Source of the DNA: Ctena decussata
Taxonomy: Eukaryota; Mollusca; Bivalvia; Lucinida; Lucinidae
Length of the DNA stretch: 64,000 nt
NCBI GenBank assembly: GCA_963989385.1
Contig: OZ022502.1
Coordinates: forward strand, 6,230,501-6,294,500
Direction of reading: 5' to 3'
Below the pieces are notes generated by a model. That model was not told where the DNA came from. It did not search any database and worked only from the letters and a program-made list of their open reading frames with translations. Within the stretch, counting starts at the first letter, position 1; every line of letters begins with the position of its first letter. Below are positions 11,978-22,559 of the stretch, piece after piece. Both the position numbers and the translations under genes were made by a program.

Positions 11978-14900
11978 AACTAAAATTCATTGGTGCGCTC
12001 AACCAGTTTGTTCATTAGGTCTCTCTCCTGTATGAAGCAGGTAAGAATTCAGCGCGCTAGCTAGTTATCAAGATAATCAGTCAAACTGATCTTAGTTACC
12101 AACCACACAATGGTCTGGCATCCAACACAGGCAACCAAAAACAAAGTACCGGAAACTTGCGTGTTCCTCTCATCAGGGTCAGTTTGTTTCAGAAGTTTAG
12201 TCTGGTCAGGTGGCGGATTCGAGAAAAGTGCTCTAGAAAATGAGTTTGTGGGCACTTTCGCGGCATGATGGGCAACCATGCTAAAAATATTTACCGATAC
12301 GTCCTCGTTTATTTTTTGGCGGTTGCCAATCCTGACTGCCCACTGTGTACCGAATAAATGAGGTCAAAGGTCATTAAGTGCAAAATCACGAAAAACTGCT
12401 TAGAAAATGATTCTTGTACATTTGAGGTATGAATATCACTGCAGTTAAATGCTGAATATATTGAAAACCTCATGCGTCAATAGTAAAGCATACTTGAACA
12501 GTTTCTGTTCAATCAAACTGTGTATGTGTCCGTCCGTACACCTATTTTTCTGAATGTACATGCAATTATAGAGCTAACTTTGATATTTTATAAATCGAGT
12601 ATTGCACTGCATAAATATATGAACAGCACGTTTCAATTTAGTAAAACATACCTTTTTAAGCAAGATATCATATATTTCTAGCTCAACATTTACATTACAA
12701 ACAGCTGGCTTCATTAGCATGTGTTGTTTACAATACATAAATTGTTTACAGTTGCCATCTGAAATCTAATGCAGACAAATAGCCATAAAATTATTTGTAA
12801 CGGTTTTTACACATAAAGATGCAAGAACTTTAAAAGTTTGAACTGTGAAGCAGATAAAATTCAATGTAGATAAATCAATCTCATGTAGTTTACGTTTATC
12901 GCTTCCATATTACCCAAACCAGTACACTTCATATATATGAGTACAAAAAAGAACCCAAGCATCCAACAAGCGGGAGTGTGAAAATGTTTTTTAAACAGTC
13001 TTTCCAAATTAGTACCTGTATGTAAGCCATGTGGATTTAATCAAGAGGAACCTTTAAATCAGTTTATTGAGCAAAATTTAATGTAAAAATAGAAATGATT
13101 GTACTAACTGTATCCACCGTGATAGTCTAGACCTCGGACTCAAGTGGATATATAATGTCAACAGAAAACACTATTTTATCAGAAATCAGAAAACCGCCAA
13201 AATAAAAATCCGCCAAAAGGTCCCTCTACTGAAACCGCCAAATTTTGCTGCCGCCAAATATAAGTGTTTTACAGTAGTTCAACTACTGTAACATATACGC
13301 TTTTGTATAAGTGTTACAGCATCGCATGTAATTTACGTTAAGACAAACAAGTCTGTGGGAAACAAATAAAGTAATTCGAATCTAAGTATTGTTATTGCCC
13401 ATATGACATTAAGTTGGTCCTCGTCTGAGTCACCTCTTCTATACATTTCTCATGGGATTGATGACCAAATAACTTGCATGCAAAAATTTGAGAAAACTAC
13501 CTTTATTAAAAATCAAATGCTTTCATTTATAAGTACCCTGTCGTTAAGCGGCTTTGTAGAGGCTGCTAAGATGGCCCCCATAACTTCATCAGAGTATTGT
13601 TTTAGTTAGTTTTAATCCAGTGACTACAGAGCTTATAGAGGATATCTGAAATAATGAATCAGATGCTCCAGGTTGCATGAGGCGTGTTTGGCACTTTACT
13701 GAATTTCTCAGGAAAACATTAAATCAAACCTAGTCTGCTGTAGTCAAACCTTGTGCGTCATTATTACTTGTGAAGTTTCATGTTATTCTGATTAATGCAT
13801 TCGAAGCTGGTGCATTTGCTCCTCACAACTAAGTTATCATATGTTTTGTTTTGCATAGCCATGTAATGGACTAAAACTGACTTCGTTAGCCTGTGTAGTT
13901 TACGTTATTGGAAGTGTTTAAATTTCGTACCTGAAATCTACTGAGCTTTAAAAAGGGCATAACACTGACTTGAAACTGTGTCTGCACATGAATATGCATA
14001 CGATGCATGTAAAATATTTAACAATATGTTGCTTACTATATAAATGCAAATGGAACCAGGTGAATTAAGGAGGTGGGGGAGGGAGGGGCGAAAATTGTAA
14101 AAATGGCACCAGCCATCCCCAATGGCAAGATTTATACCCTATTACTCCAGTTATCTTAATACTACAGTTGTCAACGGTTATGGTATCATAAATTAATGAA
14201 ACCAGTTATAATTCAAGGTGTTAATATATGTAGACTTTATGTACGTATGGAAGGGAAGGGGTGAAAATATTATGACCACACTACAAATCACTAAGGGGAC
14301 GTAATCATCGACACAGTCTACTATGAAACATTTCTGAAACTGTTGTTCAGGCTCTCGTAACAACAAGACCTTTACTGTACTGCAAGCTTCAGACATCAAA
14401 TGACCTAAGGTTACACCAGCTCAGGTAACTCGTCTGAATAGGTTGTGATAACAGTCAAAGCATTTAGTGAAAACAGCAAAGGCGACTGTAGTACGAGGGT
14501 ACAGATCACGTTTGCCACTGCTATGCTGGCTAAGCACATTACAAGAAATCTATGTTTTACCATCTCAGGCTTCTACTAGTCATCTTGTGTTATTAGCATG
14601 CCAGTTCTGGCCACCAAATGTCCTCTGCCAGTATGTTGAAATACCACTGTAGTGGCAGCCATAAACGCACATGCTAATATCCAAGTGTGGTAATACATAT
14701 TTCGTAACTTACGTAACACTGCATATAAGGCTTTACAAAGACGTCTATAGATAAAAGGGTACCATGTTAATCTACTAGACACGTCTGTAAACACTGTGGT
14801 GTCAGGTCAGGCTATTGAAAGACATCAGCATATATCATGGTACCTACCTATGCTGCCAAACCTGTGCATCGACTGTGGCACCTGCTCAATTTACCGAAAT

Positions 14901-16207
14901 ACCCCTAGAGCTATGATCATGGTAGTTGTTTCTTTTATATTAATATGGGCAGAATTCAGTGCCAGACATTGTATTGCCAGACATCTACAAAGTCTGTGGT
15001 ACCAGCACAGGGAAAGAAAAAAAGATAAATTGACATAGTTTTAGAAATTCAGGCTACTACAATGCCCCTTGAGAGACATTGCTCTCTGTTATGTCATTCC
15101 ATACTATATTCTGTCTGCATCTTTATCTTGTTCGACTACCTAAAACCACAACTAAAGAGACAGTTATATCTGTTCTTCAGCTAAGTTTGCTCTCTGTCAA
15201 CACTGTAGAACAGGTTCAAATTCTGTCGATAAATTGTCACTTTCAATTATGAGTGCCAGCTGACTGACAAAAATACTTCAGAAGAGGCAAATGTACTACC
15301 CCAGGCATCTACAAAATTGCCTAGCAGACCATTGTTCAGGCCCTAATGACCAAACATCTATATTTAGAACATTGCATAGCCTCATCTGTTAAAGATAAAA
15401 GTAGATCTTTGTAGTGCCAGCTCGTAAAATGCTGTTTATGATATCAATGGCCATGTTTCTGTTTATGATTTTTGATTAGATATGCCCGGTAACGTATGTA
15501 ACTGTAATTTTCTGCATAGTATGATACACCTACATTTTTTCTTTTTATTTGCGTTAATGTAAAATGTAGATATTAGCTGGTTTCAGTAAAAGGTAAATTC
15601 ATCCGAAATATGTTTGTCCAATAAAGTGGAGAAAAAACAACAACTCGGTAACGTAGACAACAGTTATGCTCTATAGGAGATAGCTTATATGATTGTATAG
15701 AAAAGCAACACGATGCTTTTTGTCAATAGCAAGATTAATATACGTTTCAATATTCATTGGAATAAGAGGTATCATGAGTAACATACTAATTCAGCAGATT
15801 GATATGGTAACGTATTTACATTGGCGATAGCTGTCAAATGCACCAAGTCAGACAGCAGAGAACGGCATCATGTAATGTTATAATATATTTTTGGAAAAAC
15901 AAAAAGTGTAGCGGGCCTCTCATTCAGATTGGTGGGGCAGGTCTATGGGCTATTGGTAACTCAAAAGACTGCTTTTAGAATAAATGATAAAATAAGCCAC
16001 TATATAAAAGTGTACTTTATGACCTTTGACCCAGTTATGATTAGATATGACTTCGGCAGTTTGGCAAAAGCTTTTGTGGTATGTTAACTTACTTCCTTTG
16101 CCGAAGCTGCCCCTCATTTCGCGAAAGTGTCCATTAATTCAATAGTTCACTCAGCACAAACTGGTATATAGAAATGCACCAAATGACCTTTGACCCGATT
16201 TTGACCT
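11978..16207. other. Non-coding AT-rich stretch
   Basis: About 4.2 kb without a gene I can support. At about 12240-12280 there is a fragment (GTGGGCACTTTCGCGGCATG) of an interspersed repeat seen again near 36395, in the other orientation, and in diverged form near 16110. A G-rich patch occurs at 14068-14092. Open frames of 60-80 codons are uncorroborated. Confidence 0.5.
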
Positions 16208-16700
16208 TACGAGGGATGATCAAAAAGTTCCCGGAAAAGTGCTGTATTCTCTTTACCATTTTACTCTCTTCAATGAAATTTCACACTATTCGACTTTGAT
16301 GTATTTGTGATTCATATCATACAAAACAACTGATGTATGTCTTACTAGTTTCATGCACGCGCTACCAACCTAACGACCAGTAACGAGACCCGGCCCAGCT
16401 AACGTCACATTGCATTTTATCGTTTCTAAAAGCAATTTCTGAACGTTGCTTAGCTATGAATCGTGTATAGAAACGTTAATTAATTCACCTGGACTTAGAA
16501 ATATAAATCTTATGCTGCTGTTCATTACAAATTTTGTAAGCTACTTTGATCTTTTCTACGAAATGATGTCTAAGTCCAACCTGCCCTTTAATAACAAAAT
16601 GTGTGGGGATGGGGTAATTCAAGGGCAGATAATTTGCTTTACGCTATAAAATGAAATTGTTGTAATCGAGTCTTATAAGTTATACATATAGAATGATTTC

Positions 16701-16706
16701 ACGAGT
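16701..16706. repeat. Candidate 6-bp target-site duplication, left
   Basis: ACGAGT immediately outside the left terminal repeat, against ATGAGT at 35246-35251 outside the right one (5 of 6 identical). Mavericks typically duplicate 6 bp on insertion. Confidence is limited because of the mismatch. Confidence 0.45.
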
Positions 16707-17020
16707 ATTTAGGATACCCTTCGAGGGGGCGTAGCCCCCGAGAAGGGTATCAGTAGTAAAGGACGGCACTCTGGACACGCCCGTCCGGAGACTAAGTCCA
16801 CAGCCTGGGGCAGTCTCGGGCCGGGCGTGTCCAGAGGTGACATCGCTTTAGTAAGCTTGAAAAGGCTAGTTTGAAATAACTTAGTCTTTTTCAAGGGTAA
16901 AAGTCTATGTAATATGGCATAGGAGATGTCTTAAGAGGCTATACAGTAATATGCGTCTGCTATGAGTCTCTTGGCCCTGTATCTCAAGACCTCACTATAC
17001 CAGAGGCATAACTCTATAGC
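16707..17020 (+). repeat. Left terminal inverted repeat of the Maverick
   Basis: 314 bp starting ATTTAGGATACC and ending ACTCTATAGC. It matches the inverse of 34965-35245 essentially base for base, except for a 33-bp palindromic insert (about 16719-16751) unique to this end. The repeat contains its own GC-rich inverted repeat, GGACACGCCCG ... CGGGCGTGTCC, at about 16770-16832. Confidence 0.92.
16717..16752. repeat. 33-bp GC-rich hairpin found only in the left terminal repeat
   Basis: ATACCCTTCGAGGGGGCG pairs with the following CCCCCGAGAAGGGTAT around a short loop. The right repeat has exactly this block missing. It could be an acquired mini-foldback or a terminal replication/packaging structure lost by slippage at the other end. 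Confidence 0.7.
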
Positions 17021-17377
17021 GTCAGTTGATGGAATGAGTTGCTGTGGCATACTCTTGTTCATTCTGTTCAATTTCTGAGGCTTTACAGTAATATGCGTCT
17101 GCTATCAGTCTCTTGGTCCTGTATCTCAGGGCCTCACTATACCAGAGGCATAACTCTATAGCGTCAGTACTTGTTTCTTGGGGATTATAAAATCTTGTAT
17201 CTCGAGATTTTAATGTTCTGGACTGAAATTATTTCTTACTAGCCTTCTAAAGTTTACCTGAAAAAATAACAACGACTGTATTTTTTCAATAACAGAACTT
17301 TAATTAACCCGCTAACGAACTAACTGACGATTGACAAAGGATTAGGGTCGTCCCTCTGCCATCGTTTACAAACATAT
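17021..17377. repeat. Sub-terminal duplication and 3' flank of the protease gene
   Basis: About 84 bp of the inner end of the left repeat (TACAGTAATATGCGTCTGCT ... ACTCTATAGCGTCAGT) recur at 17083-17168 with about five changes, so the left end carries a second partial copy separated by about 60 bp. At 17299-17304 the minus strand reads ATTAAA, the likely poly(A) signal of the protease-end transcript, 74 nt past its stop. No gene. Confidence 0.7.
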
Positions 17378-17968
17378 TTACAACATCGTATACATTGGAT
17401 ATTTCTTTGATAAACAATTGGTATATCTTAAGCATTTACAACTTTGAATCCTATGTTCAAAGAACTGGTCTGGTGGCGTTATTGTCTTTTTCACTGATAA
17501 GTATAGTCTTCCATAATTCAAACTGAACCACATTTCAATGTCTCTGTCATTTTGGTATGGATCTTCTCCTGTTCCCATCAGGTTCTCGTGAATGGCCGTC
17601 TTCAGATCTAGTCCTCTGCTTAGCTGATGTAATATGTAGATACAATACATTCCACACACTTTACTCCATGGACTCTGAAGCATCTCTGTATTTTCTATCC
17701 ACGTCTTGGTATTTCTTTGTATGAATGGTAGAATGTAGTCTTCTAATGGTGGTTGTCCATATGAATCGAAGTAAATCGCCTTGTCATCTTTGAAGTATAA
17801 GGCCACCCAATGTTCTCCTGGTTTGTCCGAGTCATCTGTATTAATGATGTATGCTTTCACATCCAATGGCTTCTTCTGTGGCAGGAGATCCTTCGAGACA
17901 ACTTTGGCGTTCAAATGCATAAGTTGAGACGCCTTGGTCAGAAGGGCCGTCAATTCTAGCGTATTCAT
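17378..17968 (-). CDS. PRO: Adenain-like cysteine protease (Maverick PRO)
   Basis: 196 aa, the usual size for the C5/Ulp1-fold maturation protease of adenoviruses and Mavericks. In the virus family it cleaves capsid precursor proteins in the virion. Catalytic residues are visible: His53 in GEHWVALYF, Asp68 in IYFDSYG, the oxyanion Gln98 in LQSP and Cys105 in SKVCGMYC. The ATG start is supported by the family-typical beginning MNT and by the AYIINTDDSDKPGEHW block. The first 128 nt overlap the upstream 246-aa gene in another frame, a compression also common in adenoviruses. It is the last gene of the minus-strand block. All catalytic residues are present, so the enzyme is predicted to be active. 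Confidence 0.93.
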   Translation of the reverse strand: MNTLELTALLTKASQLMHLNAKVVSKDLLPQKKPLDVKAYIINTDDSDKPGEHWVALYFKDDKAIYFDSYGQPPLEDYILPFIQRNTKTWIENTEMLQSPWSKVCGMYCIYILHQLSRGLDLKTAIHENLMGTGEDPYQNDRDIEMWFSLNYGRLYLSVKKTITPPDQFFEHRIQSCKCLRYTNCLSKKYPMYTML

Positions 17969-18581
17969 CTCTGTTGTAGGAGTCTAAGATTCTCAGTTCC
18001 CAGTATTTTTTCCAGTCTTCATTCAGTGGAGAGCAGTATTGGTTTTTCTTCAGAAACATCCAGTTTTTATAGGCTTCCACGGCTTCTTCCGGCGTGAGAT
18101 GACTCATGCCTCTTGCATCTCCAGTGTCTTTTAAGCCAAATTCTAGGCACAGTTCATGGTTCCAGTCTTTGATGACATCGTAGATGTTGAGACATTCTAA
18201 TGCCGGTTCGTGATAGTGTAAGTCTCTTATCCAATCATCTCCGGCTCCTAGACAGAGCATGTGATTTTTCTGGCTGGGATGATCTATTCTGCAACCTTCA
18301 CACTCGTGTTGAGCATATTCTCTGACAGCTATTCTCAGGTTCTTTAGCATTGCAAATATCAAAGCAGTCTTGTCTTTGCCAATAAATGTTTTTGGTGGTG
18401 ACACATCAAATTGTTCTAGCAGTTTTCCATTTTTATCACACACAGATCTGATCTTTGGGTGTAACAGCTGTTCAAGTTCGTCCTCCAAGGAACCAATTTC
18501 GTCAGAGTAGGATCCATGTAGTTGTTCGTAGCATTCCACTCTAAACTTTAGTTCTTGTTCTACAAAGTATCCTTTGTTCAT
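17841..18581 (-). CDS. Maverick-associated Cys/His protein (CxGCxxDHPSQ motif)
   Basis: 246 aa. The centre (residues about 93-112) carries HECEGCRIDHPSQKNHMLC, a Cys/His cluster that recurs in proteins next to the capsid gene of many Mavericks and may bind zinc. There is a helical N-terminal half rich in Glu/Leu and a C-terminal tail that overlaps the protease gene. Function is unknown; position between major capsid protein and protease suggests a virion or assembly role. ATG start at 18581, four nucleotides after the major capsid stop, fits the operon-like packing. No membrane segment or enzyme motif seen. Confidence 0.8.
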   Translation of the reverse strand: MNKGYFVEQELKFRVECYEQLHGSYSDEIGSLEDELEQLLHPKIRSVCDKNGKLLEQFDVSPPKTFIGKDKTALIFAMLKNLRIAVREYAQHECEGCRIDHPSQKNHMLCLGAGDDWIRDLHYHEPALECLNIYDVIKDWNHELCLEFGLKDTGDARGMSHLTPEEAVEAYKNWMFLKKNQYCSPLNEDWKKYWELRILDSYNRDEYARIDGPSDQGVSTYAFERQSCLEGSPATEEAIGCESIHH

Positions 18582-18585
18582 GGTC

Positions 18586-19881
18586 TCAGTAGTCTGTGAT
18601 GACTTCTCTCAAACCGTTGATTTCTATTAGGTTGTCAAACTCTGCATATACTATGACGTTGATGGTCTTGCCGAGTGCTCTAGCAAACTGAAGTTCCACT
18701 CGCAGGTTGCCGGTTTTTATAGGATGTAGATGGCTCTGATCGGCTCCTTGGTCTGGCGTGAAATCGTATCCCCAGAAGCAGTATCCACCTTTGTAGTCGT
18801 CGTAGTCGATGTTACAATTCTGAATCTGATTTTGACTGCCCAAAGCTTGATACAGAGACATGTAAGATCTGAGATATTGATCCAAGCTAAATTTCGGTTC
18901 AAATGGTTTTCCATAAATGCTGTGACCGTCACAACTCACTTCAAGTTTGCTGGGACCGAAATGTTTGAAGTTGAAAGGATTTGTGGCGAACGATCCATTG
19001 AATGTTGCATTATCTACCATGCCAATGAATAATCGTTTTGGAAGTTGTCCCTGAAACAAGTGGTCCTCGACTTTTGATCTAAGACCGGTGCCTATGGTAA
19101 ATGTCTTAACTTCTACACGCCGTATGGGAAATTTGGCATTGTGATGTGCAATAGTTTGATTGAGATCATTGGCTATGGCTGGCAAAAGTTGAACATTGCG
19201 AACTGATAAGACTGCTGCATCGATCTTAACCATAACAGGGTACTCATCCTTAGACATGATACAAAATTGAGGAGAAGCACGATTGAGACGAAGTCTTAAT
19301 TCTATTCCATTAGGTAAATATTTTTCCTGCATGGCCAAATCTAGATGTAAACGCCCTTGAAGTTCCTTAGGGTTACTTAGTTCAAAAGGGGTTATACGGG
19401 CTGTTACATTGCCATGACCAAAATCTTCAAAGTGACCAGGTTCATCTTCGTACCAAAATTCTGCAGCTTTAAGTTGATTGTCTTTCACATCAGATCCAAA
19501 AGAAAATAAGTTTTCAATGTAAGCCCTGTAGGGATACGTATCCATATTACTGGTCACCAGTTTATTGTTAAGATATAGATCAATTCCACTAAACATACTG
19601 TGAAAGAAGTTGTTGATGGGAGCAACTTTTTTATCGTTCTCAAGATTGTCACCGTTTGCTCTCAAAATCCTGAATTTCAAGTACAAATAAGTTTGTGATA
19701 AATCAGTGTAATATTCCGTATGGCCTGGTACCACAAATTCGATGGGTGCATGATAACTGTCTAGAGAAGCTATGGGATGATAATCTATCCACTGAGAATC
19801 TTGCATGGTGGTCAGAGTTGGAGGAACAGTTTGCATGTCTATTTCAGACTTGCTACATTCACAAGATCCACTTTGCATCAT
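18586..19881 (-). CDS. MCP: Major capsid protein (double jelly-roll, hexon-like)
   Basis: 431 aa from the first in-frame ATG (19881, an ATG-ATG pair, 4 nt after the preceding stop). The open frame extends a further 9 codons upstream to a TTG, but this is unlikely to be used. The sequence belongs to the family often annotated in animal genomes as F54H12.2-like, which structure prediction studies assign to the Maverick double jelly-roll capsid subunit that forms pseudo-hexameric trimers. Recognisable features are the N-terminal IEFVVPGHTEYYTDLS strand, YPYRAYIENLFSF, and PFNFKHFGPSKLEVSCDG in the second half. Length is close to other members. It follows the pVI/pX-like gene and precedes the Cys/His protein in the minus-strand block. 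No frameshift or stop, so the gene looks functional. Confidence 0.9.
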   Translation of the reverse strand: MMQSGSCECSKSEIDMQTVPPTLTTMQDSQWIDYHPIASLDSYHAPIEFVVPGHTEYYTDLSQTYLYLKFRILRANGDNLENDKKVAPINNFFHSMFSGIDLYLNNKLVTSNMDTYPYRAYIENLFSFGSDVKDNQLKAAEFWYEDEPGHFEDFGHGNVTARITPFELSNPKELQGRLHLDLAMQEKYLPNGIELRLRLNRASPQFCIMSKDEYPVMVKIDAAVLSVRNVQLLPAIANDLNQTIAHHNAKFPIRRVEVKTFTIGTGLRSKVEDHLFQGQLPKRLFIGMVDNATFNGSFATNPFNFKHFGPSKLEVSCDGHSIYGKPFEPKFSLDQYLRSYMSLYQALGSQNQIQNCNIDYDDYKGGYCFWGYDFTPDQGADQSHLHPIKTGNLRVELQFARALGKTINVIVYAEFDNLIEINGLREVITDY

Positions 19882-19885
19882 TTTC

Positions 19886-20350
19886 TTAGTCAAAAATATC
19901 GCGGTCAAATTTTAGATTTGAATATTTTTTCCTAATGGCTCTGTTTACAGAATTCTTTTGCAGTTTGTTGTGAACAGTTCGACGATTTGTCTTAGACTGA
20001 GTTTTTCTACGTTTCTGACTTGATTTTATACCTCCCGAAGCCAAATGATCCAAAGCAGATTTTCCCAAAGATTTTAAAGCTGATTTACCTCTACTTTTTA
20101 AAACTTGTTTGATATTTTGACCATCCAAGATGTCGCGAAGTGCATGAATTCCTTGATCTTTGGCTACATGTTTGATACTTTGTAAACCTGCTTTTGCAAC
20201 AGGTTTTAAGATTGGCATGACCGTTCTCAAGGCAGTTTTAAACATGGACCCTAAACCATAACCGTACTGTCTCGATACACCTCTGTAAACTGGAAAGTTA
20301 TTTCCACCCGACCCTTGTTGACACACTACACCACGAGTTTGGAAATACAT
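19886..20350 (-). CDS. Basic amphipathic virion protein (pVI/pX-like)
   Basis: 154 aa, strongly basic. The N-terminal third holds a Gly/Tyr stretch (YGYGLGSMFKTALRTVMPIL) followed by predicted amphipathic helices, then Lys/Arg-rich sequence (SQKRRKTQSKTNRR) ending in DRDIFD. Position between penton and major capsid genes and the GLGSMFK-type helix match the membrane-active/core proteins of Mavericks compared with adenovirus pVI or pX. A protease cleavage site would be expected near the N-terminus, but I cannot assign one. The likely role is in virion assembly or entry. ATG at 20350, 7 nt after the penton stop; the stop lies 4 nt before the capsid start. Confidence 0.72.
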   Translation of the reverse strand: MYFQTRGVVCQQGSGGNNFPVYRGVSRQYGYGLGSMFKTALRTVMPILKPVAKAGLQSIKHVAKDQGIHALRDILDGQNIKQVLKSRGKSALKSLGKSALDHLASGGIKSSQKRRKTQSKTNRRTVHNKLQKNSVNRAIRKKYSNLKFDRDIFD

Positions 20351-20357
20351 TTTTTGG

Positions 20358-21200
20358 CTAATTATCTTTGAGTCTGAAATGTAACTTGATCAAAGACTTT
20401 CCCGTGATAAATGGAATATCTATTCCCGTATCGCCTTTTATACTCACGTGAACTTGATCTATGAATGATTTTGCCACCGGAACGTAATGCAAGTTGACAA
20501 ACTCTTGATGAGAATGATGAGAGCGTTTTGAAATCTCAAATGGAACAACTCGCAAAATAGGAGCAGTTATGTCACCTACGTAAGTGTAACTGGCAATATC
20601 CGAGTAAACGTACAGTTGATTATTAGCCGTGTTTAAATCTACTTCGTATCTAAAAGCATGTCTTTCGTTTCCGATGGGTCTTTCTGACATTTTTGGATTT
20701 ACCCCTAATTTCTCCCCAAGTAGTTTTGGGAATATCAGTCTGACGACTTTTGGATTGTTGTAAAATATTTTGACACGTTTACTGTTATTGCCATAACTCA
20801 TTTCTATCGAAGCATTAACACTTCTCAAAGCACTTCCGAAACGTGTATCGATGATGCCTTGTATTTCTTCCACCAAATGTTGTGGACTGCTGTAATTTCC
20901 TTTGGGAATTTTCAACTCGTATTCTGCGCAGGTGTTGTCTTCCGTACAATCCTCGCTCATATTTTCTACTCCGAATTCTTGAGCTAAGACTTTATCGTAA
21001 AATCTCAAGTAGAAAAAATTGGTTTCATCCGAAATATTCATGATTTGAGTTGGTGTAATCATTTCTACCAAAGCAACTTCCCACTTTTCTTTTTCGATGT
21101 TGATGGGATGATCTAATCTGACAGTAAAAGAACTTTGTGTATTGTCAGGAAAAGTCGTCATTGAACTGTCACTTAACAATGTCAAATAAAACCCTGTCAT
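20358..21200 (-). CDS. mCP: Minor capsid protein (penton-like, single jelly roll)
   Basis: 280 aa. The beginning (MTGFYLTLLSDSSM ... FPDNTQSSFTVRLDHPI ... WEVALVEM) is the signature of the Maverick minor capsid/penton family, which occupies the five-fold vertices. The remaining sequence is beta-rich with no membrane segment. Residues about 220-225 (HHSHQE) form a His-rich loop. The ATG overlaps the TGA of the upstream membrane-protein gene as ATGA, suggesting both are read from one mRNA. Intact. Confidence 0.87.
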   Translation of the reverse strand: MTGFYLTLLSDSSMTTFPDNTQSSFTVRLDHPINIEKEKWEVALVEMITPTQIMNISDETNFFYLRFYDKVLAQEFGVENMSEDCTEDNTCAEYELKIPKGNYSSPQHLVEEIQGIIDTRFGSALRSVNASIEMSYGNNSKRVKIFYNNPKVVRLIFPKLLGEKLGVNPKMSERPIGNERHAFRYEVDLNTANNQLYVYSDIASYTYVGDITAPILRVVPFEISKRSHHSHQEFVNLHYVPVAKSFIDQVHVSIKGDTGIDIPFITGKSLIKLHFRLKDN

Positions 21201-21475
21201 GGTGCTTGTTTGGAAGTTTCTTCAAAACCACTACGTTTTCTGAATTTTAACCCTGGGGAAGGAAGAATATAACCGACAGAGCTGCTCAATAAAATCAACC
21301 ACAATTCTTTATCTGGACTTTGAAGACTGATTTGAACTAGAGAAGTGATGATGATGGCATAAACGATAATGATTTGAGATAAAAATGTCAATCTATTTTT
21401 GGGTAACTTGGCTAAACTTTCAGAAGATTGCAAAGAATCCGTGTCCCTTCTTATGACTGAAGATTTAAAATTCAT
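21197..21475 (-). CDS. Small two-helix membrane protein
   Basis: 92 aa from ATG 21475; the open frame upstream of this overlaps the integrase and has only a TTG, so the internal Met is preferred. It starts 10 nt downstream of the integrase stop. There are two hydrophobic segments, about residues 31-51 (FLSQIIIVYAIIITSLV) and 57-72 (ELWLILLSSSVGYIL), with a polar, Ser-rich N-terminus and a basic C-terminus. Small hydrophobic proteins occur at this position in other Mavericks. Function unknown; a membrane or entry role is only inference. Its stop codon overlaps the penton start (ATGA). Confidence 0.65.
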   Translation of the reverse strand: MNFKSSVIRRDTDSLQSSESLAKLPKNRLTFLSQIIIVYAIIITSLVQISLQSPDKELWLILLSSSVGYILPSPGLKFRKRSGFEETSKQAP

Positions 21476-21485
21476 GTTCGTGTTT

Positions 21486-22559
21486 TTATACAAGATCGGA
21501 TTCCAAAATCCAACTGTCAAATTTGGATGGATAACCTTTCCAGTGAACTTTAATTTCTTTGACCCACTTTTTCCCAACTTTTCGTTTACGACGATCTAAG
21601 ACAGATTCTATTTCGTAAATTTGATCTTTGTCCACACGTTGTAATTCTTGCGAATAAAAAGTACCTTTTATGAGTTCCCCGTCTAGATCTTCTATTTTAT
21701 AGGTAACGGGACTCTGACTTTGTATGACACCCCTAACCTTAAACAATTCTTGCGTCCAGTTTGGTAAATAACCTTTTTCAAAAGTGCGTTTTGTTTTGTT
21801 GATGCGCACAAAATCACCCACTCTTAATTCAGGACTTGCAACTTTTTGCTTTTTGCCGTACAAAATTTGGGATACTTGAACTTCATTTTTGACATCGACA
21901 GATGCAGGCGTACGTTTAATGCTGCGATGATAAGCATGATTGTACCCGTGAACTAATTTTGGAAGTACATCGACATATTTCAGTGTACGATTATGAGTAA
22001 AATATTTCCACATGCGACTTTTCAGAGTTCTTTGAAACCTTTCTACAATACTTGCTTTTGTTTCTGGATTTTCTGTCGTGAAAAAATGAATATTTTTAGA
22101 TTTCAAGAACTTTTGAAACTCTTTATTTTTGAATTCCGTACCTTTATCAGTTTGCAAACTTTTTGGAATACGTCCATGTTTCAAAACAGATGTAAAAGCT
22201 TCCACCAAAGTTTTTCCAGATTTGTCTTTGATCGGTACAACCCAGGCGTATTTTGAAAATACGTCTATCAAACAGAGCAAGTAACGATATTTGTCGTTAT
22301 ATTTTGCCATACTAGATACGTCTGCCAAATCTCCCTGCCATTGATAATCTATTCCTGCCACCACAGTTTTGCGACGCACAAATTTTCTACGTATGGGTTT
22401 GTGCAAAGTGTAAGTTTGTTGTTTTCTCAACCAAGTTTTCACATCGTCAAGTTTGATTTTCTTTGAAATTTTCTTTGCTGCTTTATACAAAGCTTGCAAC
22501 CCCGTATATCCCACTGGACTTTTAGGATCGTAATAAAGTTTTGATAATAATTTATTCAT
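21486..22559 (-). CDS. INT: Retrovirus-type integrase with C-terminal chromodomain
   Basis: 357 aa, DDE-type. A basic N-terminal domain (1-65) is followed by the rve catalytic core with Asp77 (WQGDLAD), Asp138 (LQTDKGTEF) and Glu173 (SIVERF), an exact D-35-E spacing. Residues 243-300 form an SH3-like part (LRVGDFVRINK), and residues 315-357 a chromodomain (YEIESVLDRR ... VHWKGYPSKFDSWILES). The family (F54H12.3-like in animals) inserts Maverick DNA and makes 6-bp target duplications. The chromodomain may direct insertion to methylated histone chromatin. The start ATG overlaps the stop of the 274-aa gene (ATGA). Complete, so integration competence is plausible. Confidence 0.94.
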   Translation of the reverse strand: MNKLLSKLYYDPKSPVGYTGLQALYKAAKKISKKIKLDDVKTWLRKQQTYTLHKPIRRKFVRRKTVVAGIDYQWQGDLADVSSMAKYNDKYRYLLCLIDVFSKYAWVVPIKDKSGKTLVEAFTSVLKHGRIPKSLQTDKGTEFKNKEFQKFLKSKNIHFFTTENPETKASIVERFQRTLKSRMWKYFTHNRTLKYVDVLPKLVHGYNHAYHRSIKRTPASVDVKNEVQVSQILYGKKQKVASPELRVGDFVRINKTKRTFEKGYLPNWTQELFKVRGVIQSQSPVTYKIEDLDGELIKGTFYSQELQRVDKDQIYEIESVLDRRKRKVGKKWVKEIKVHWKGYPSKFDSWILESDLV

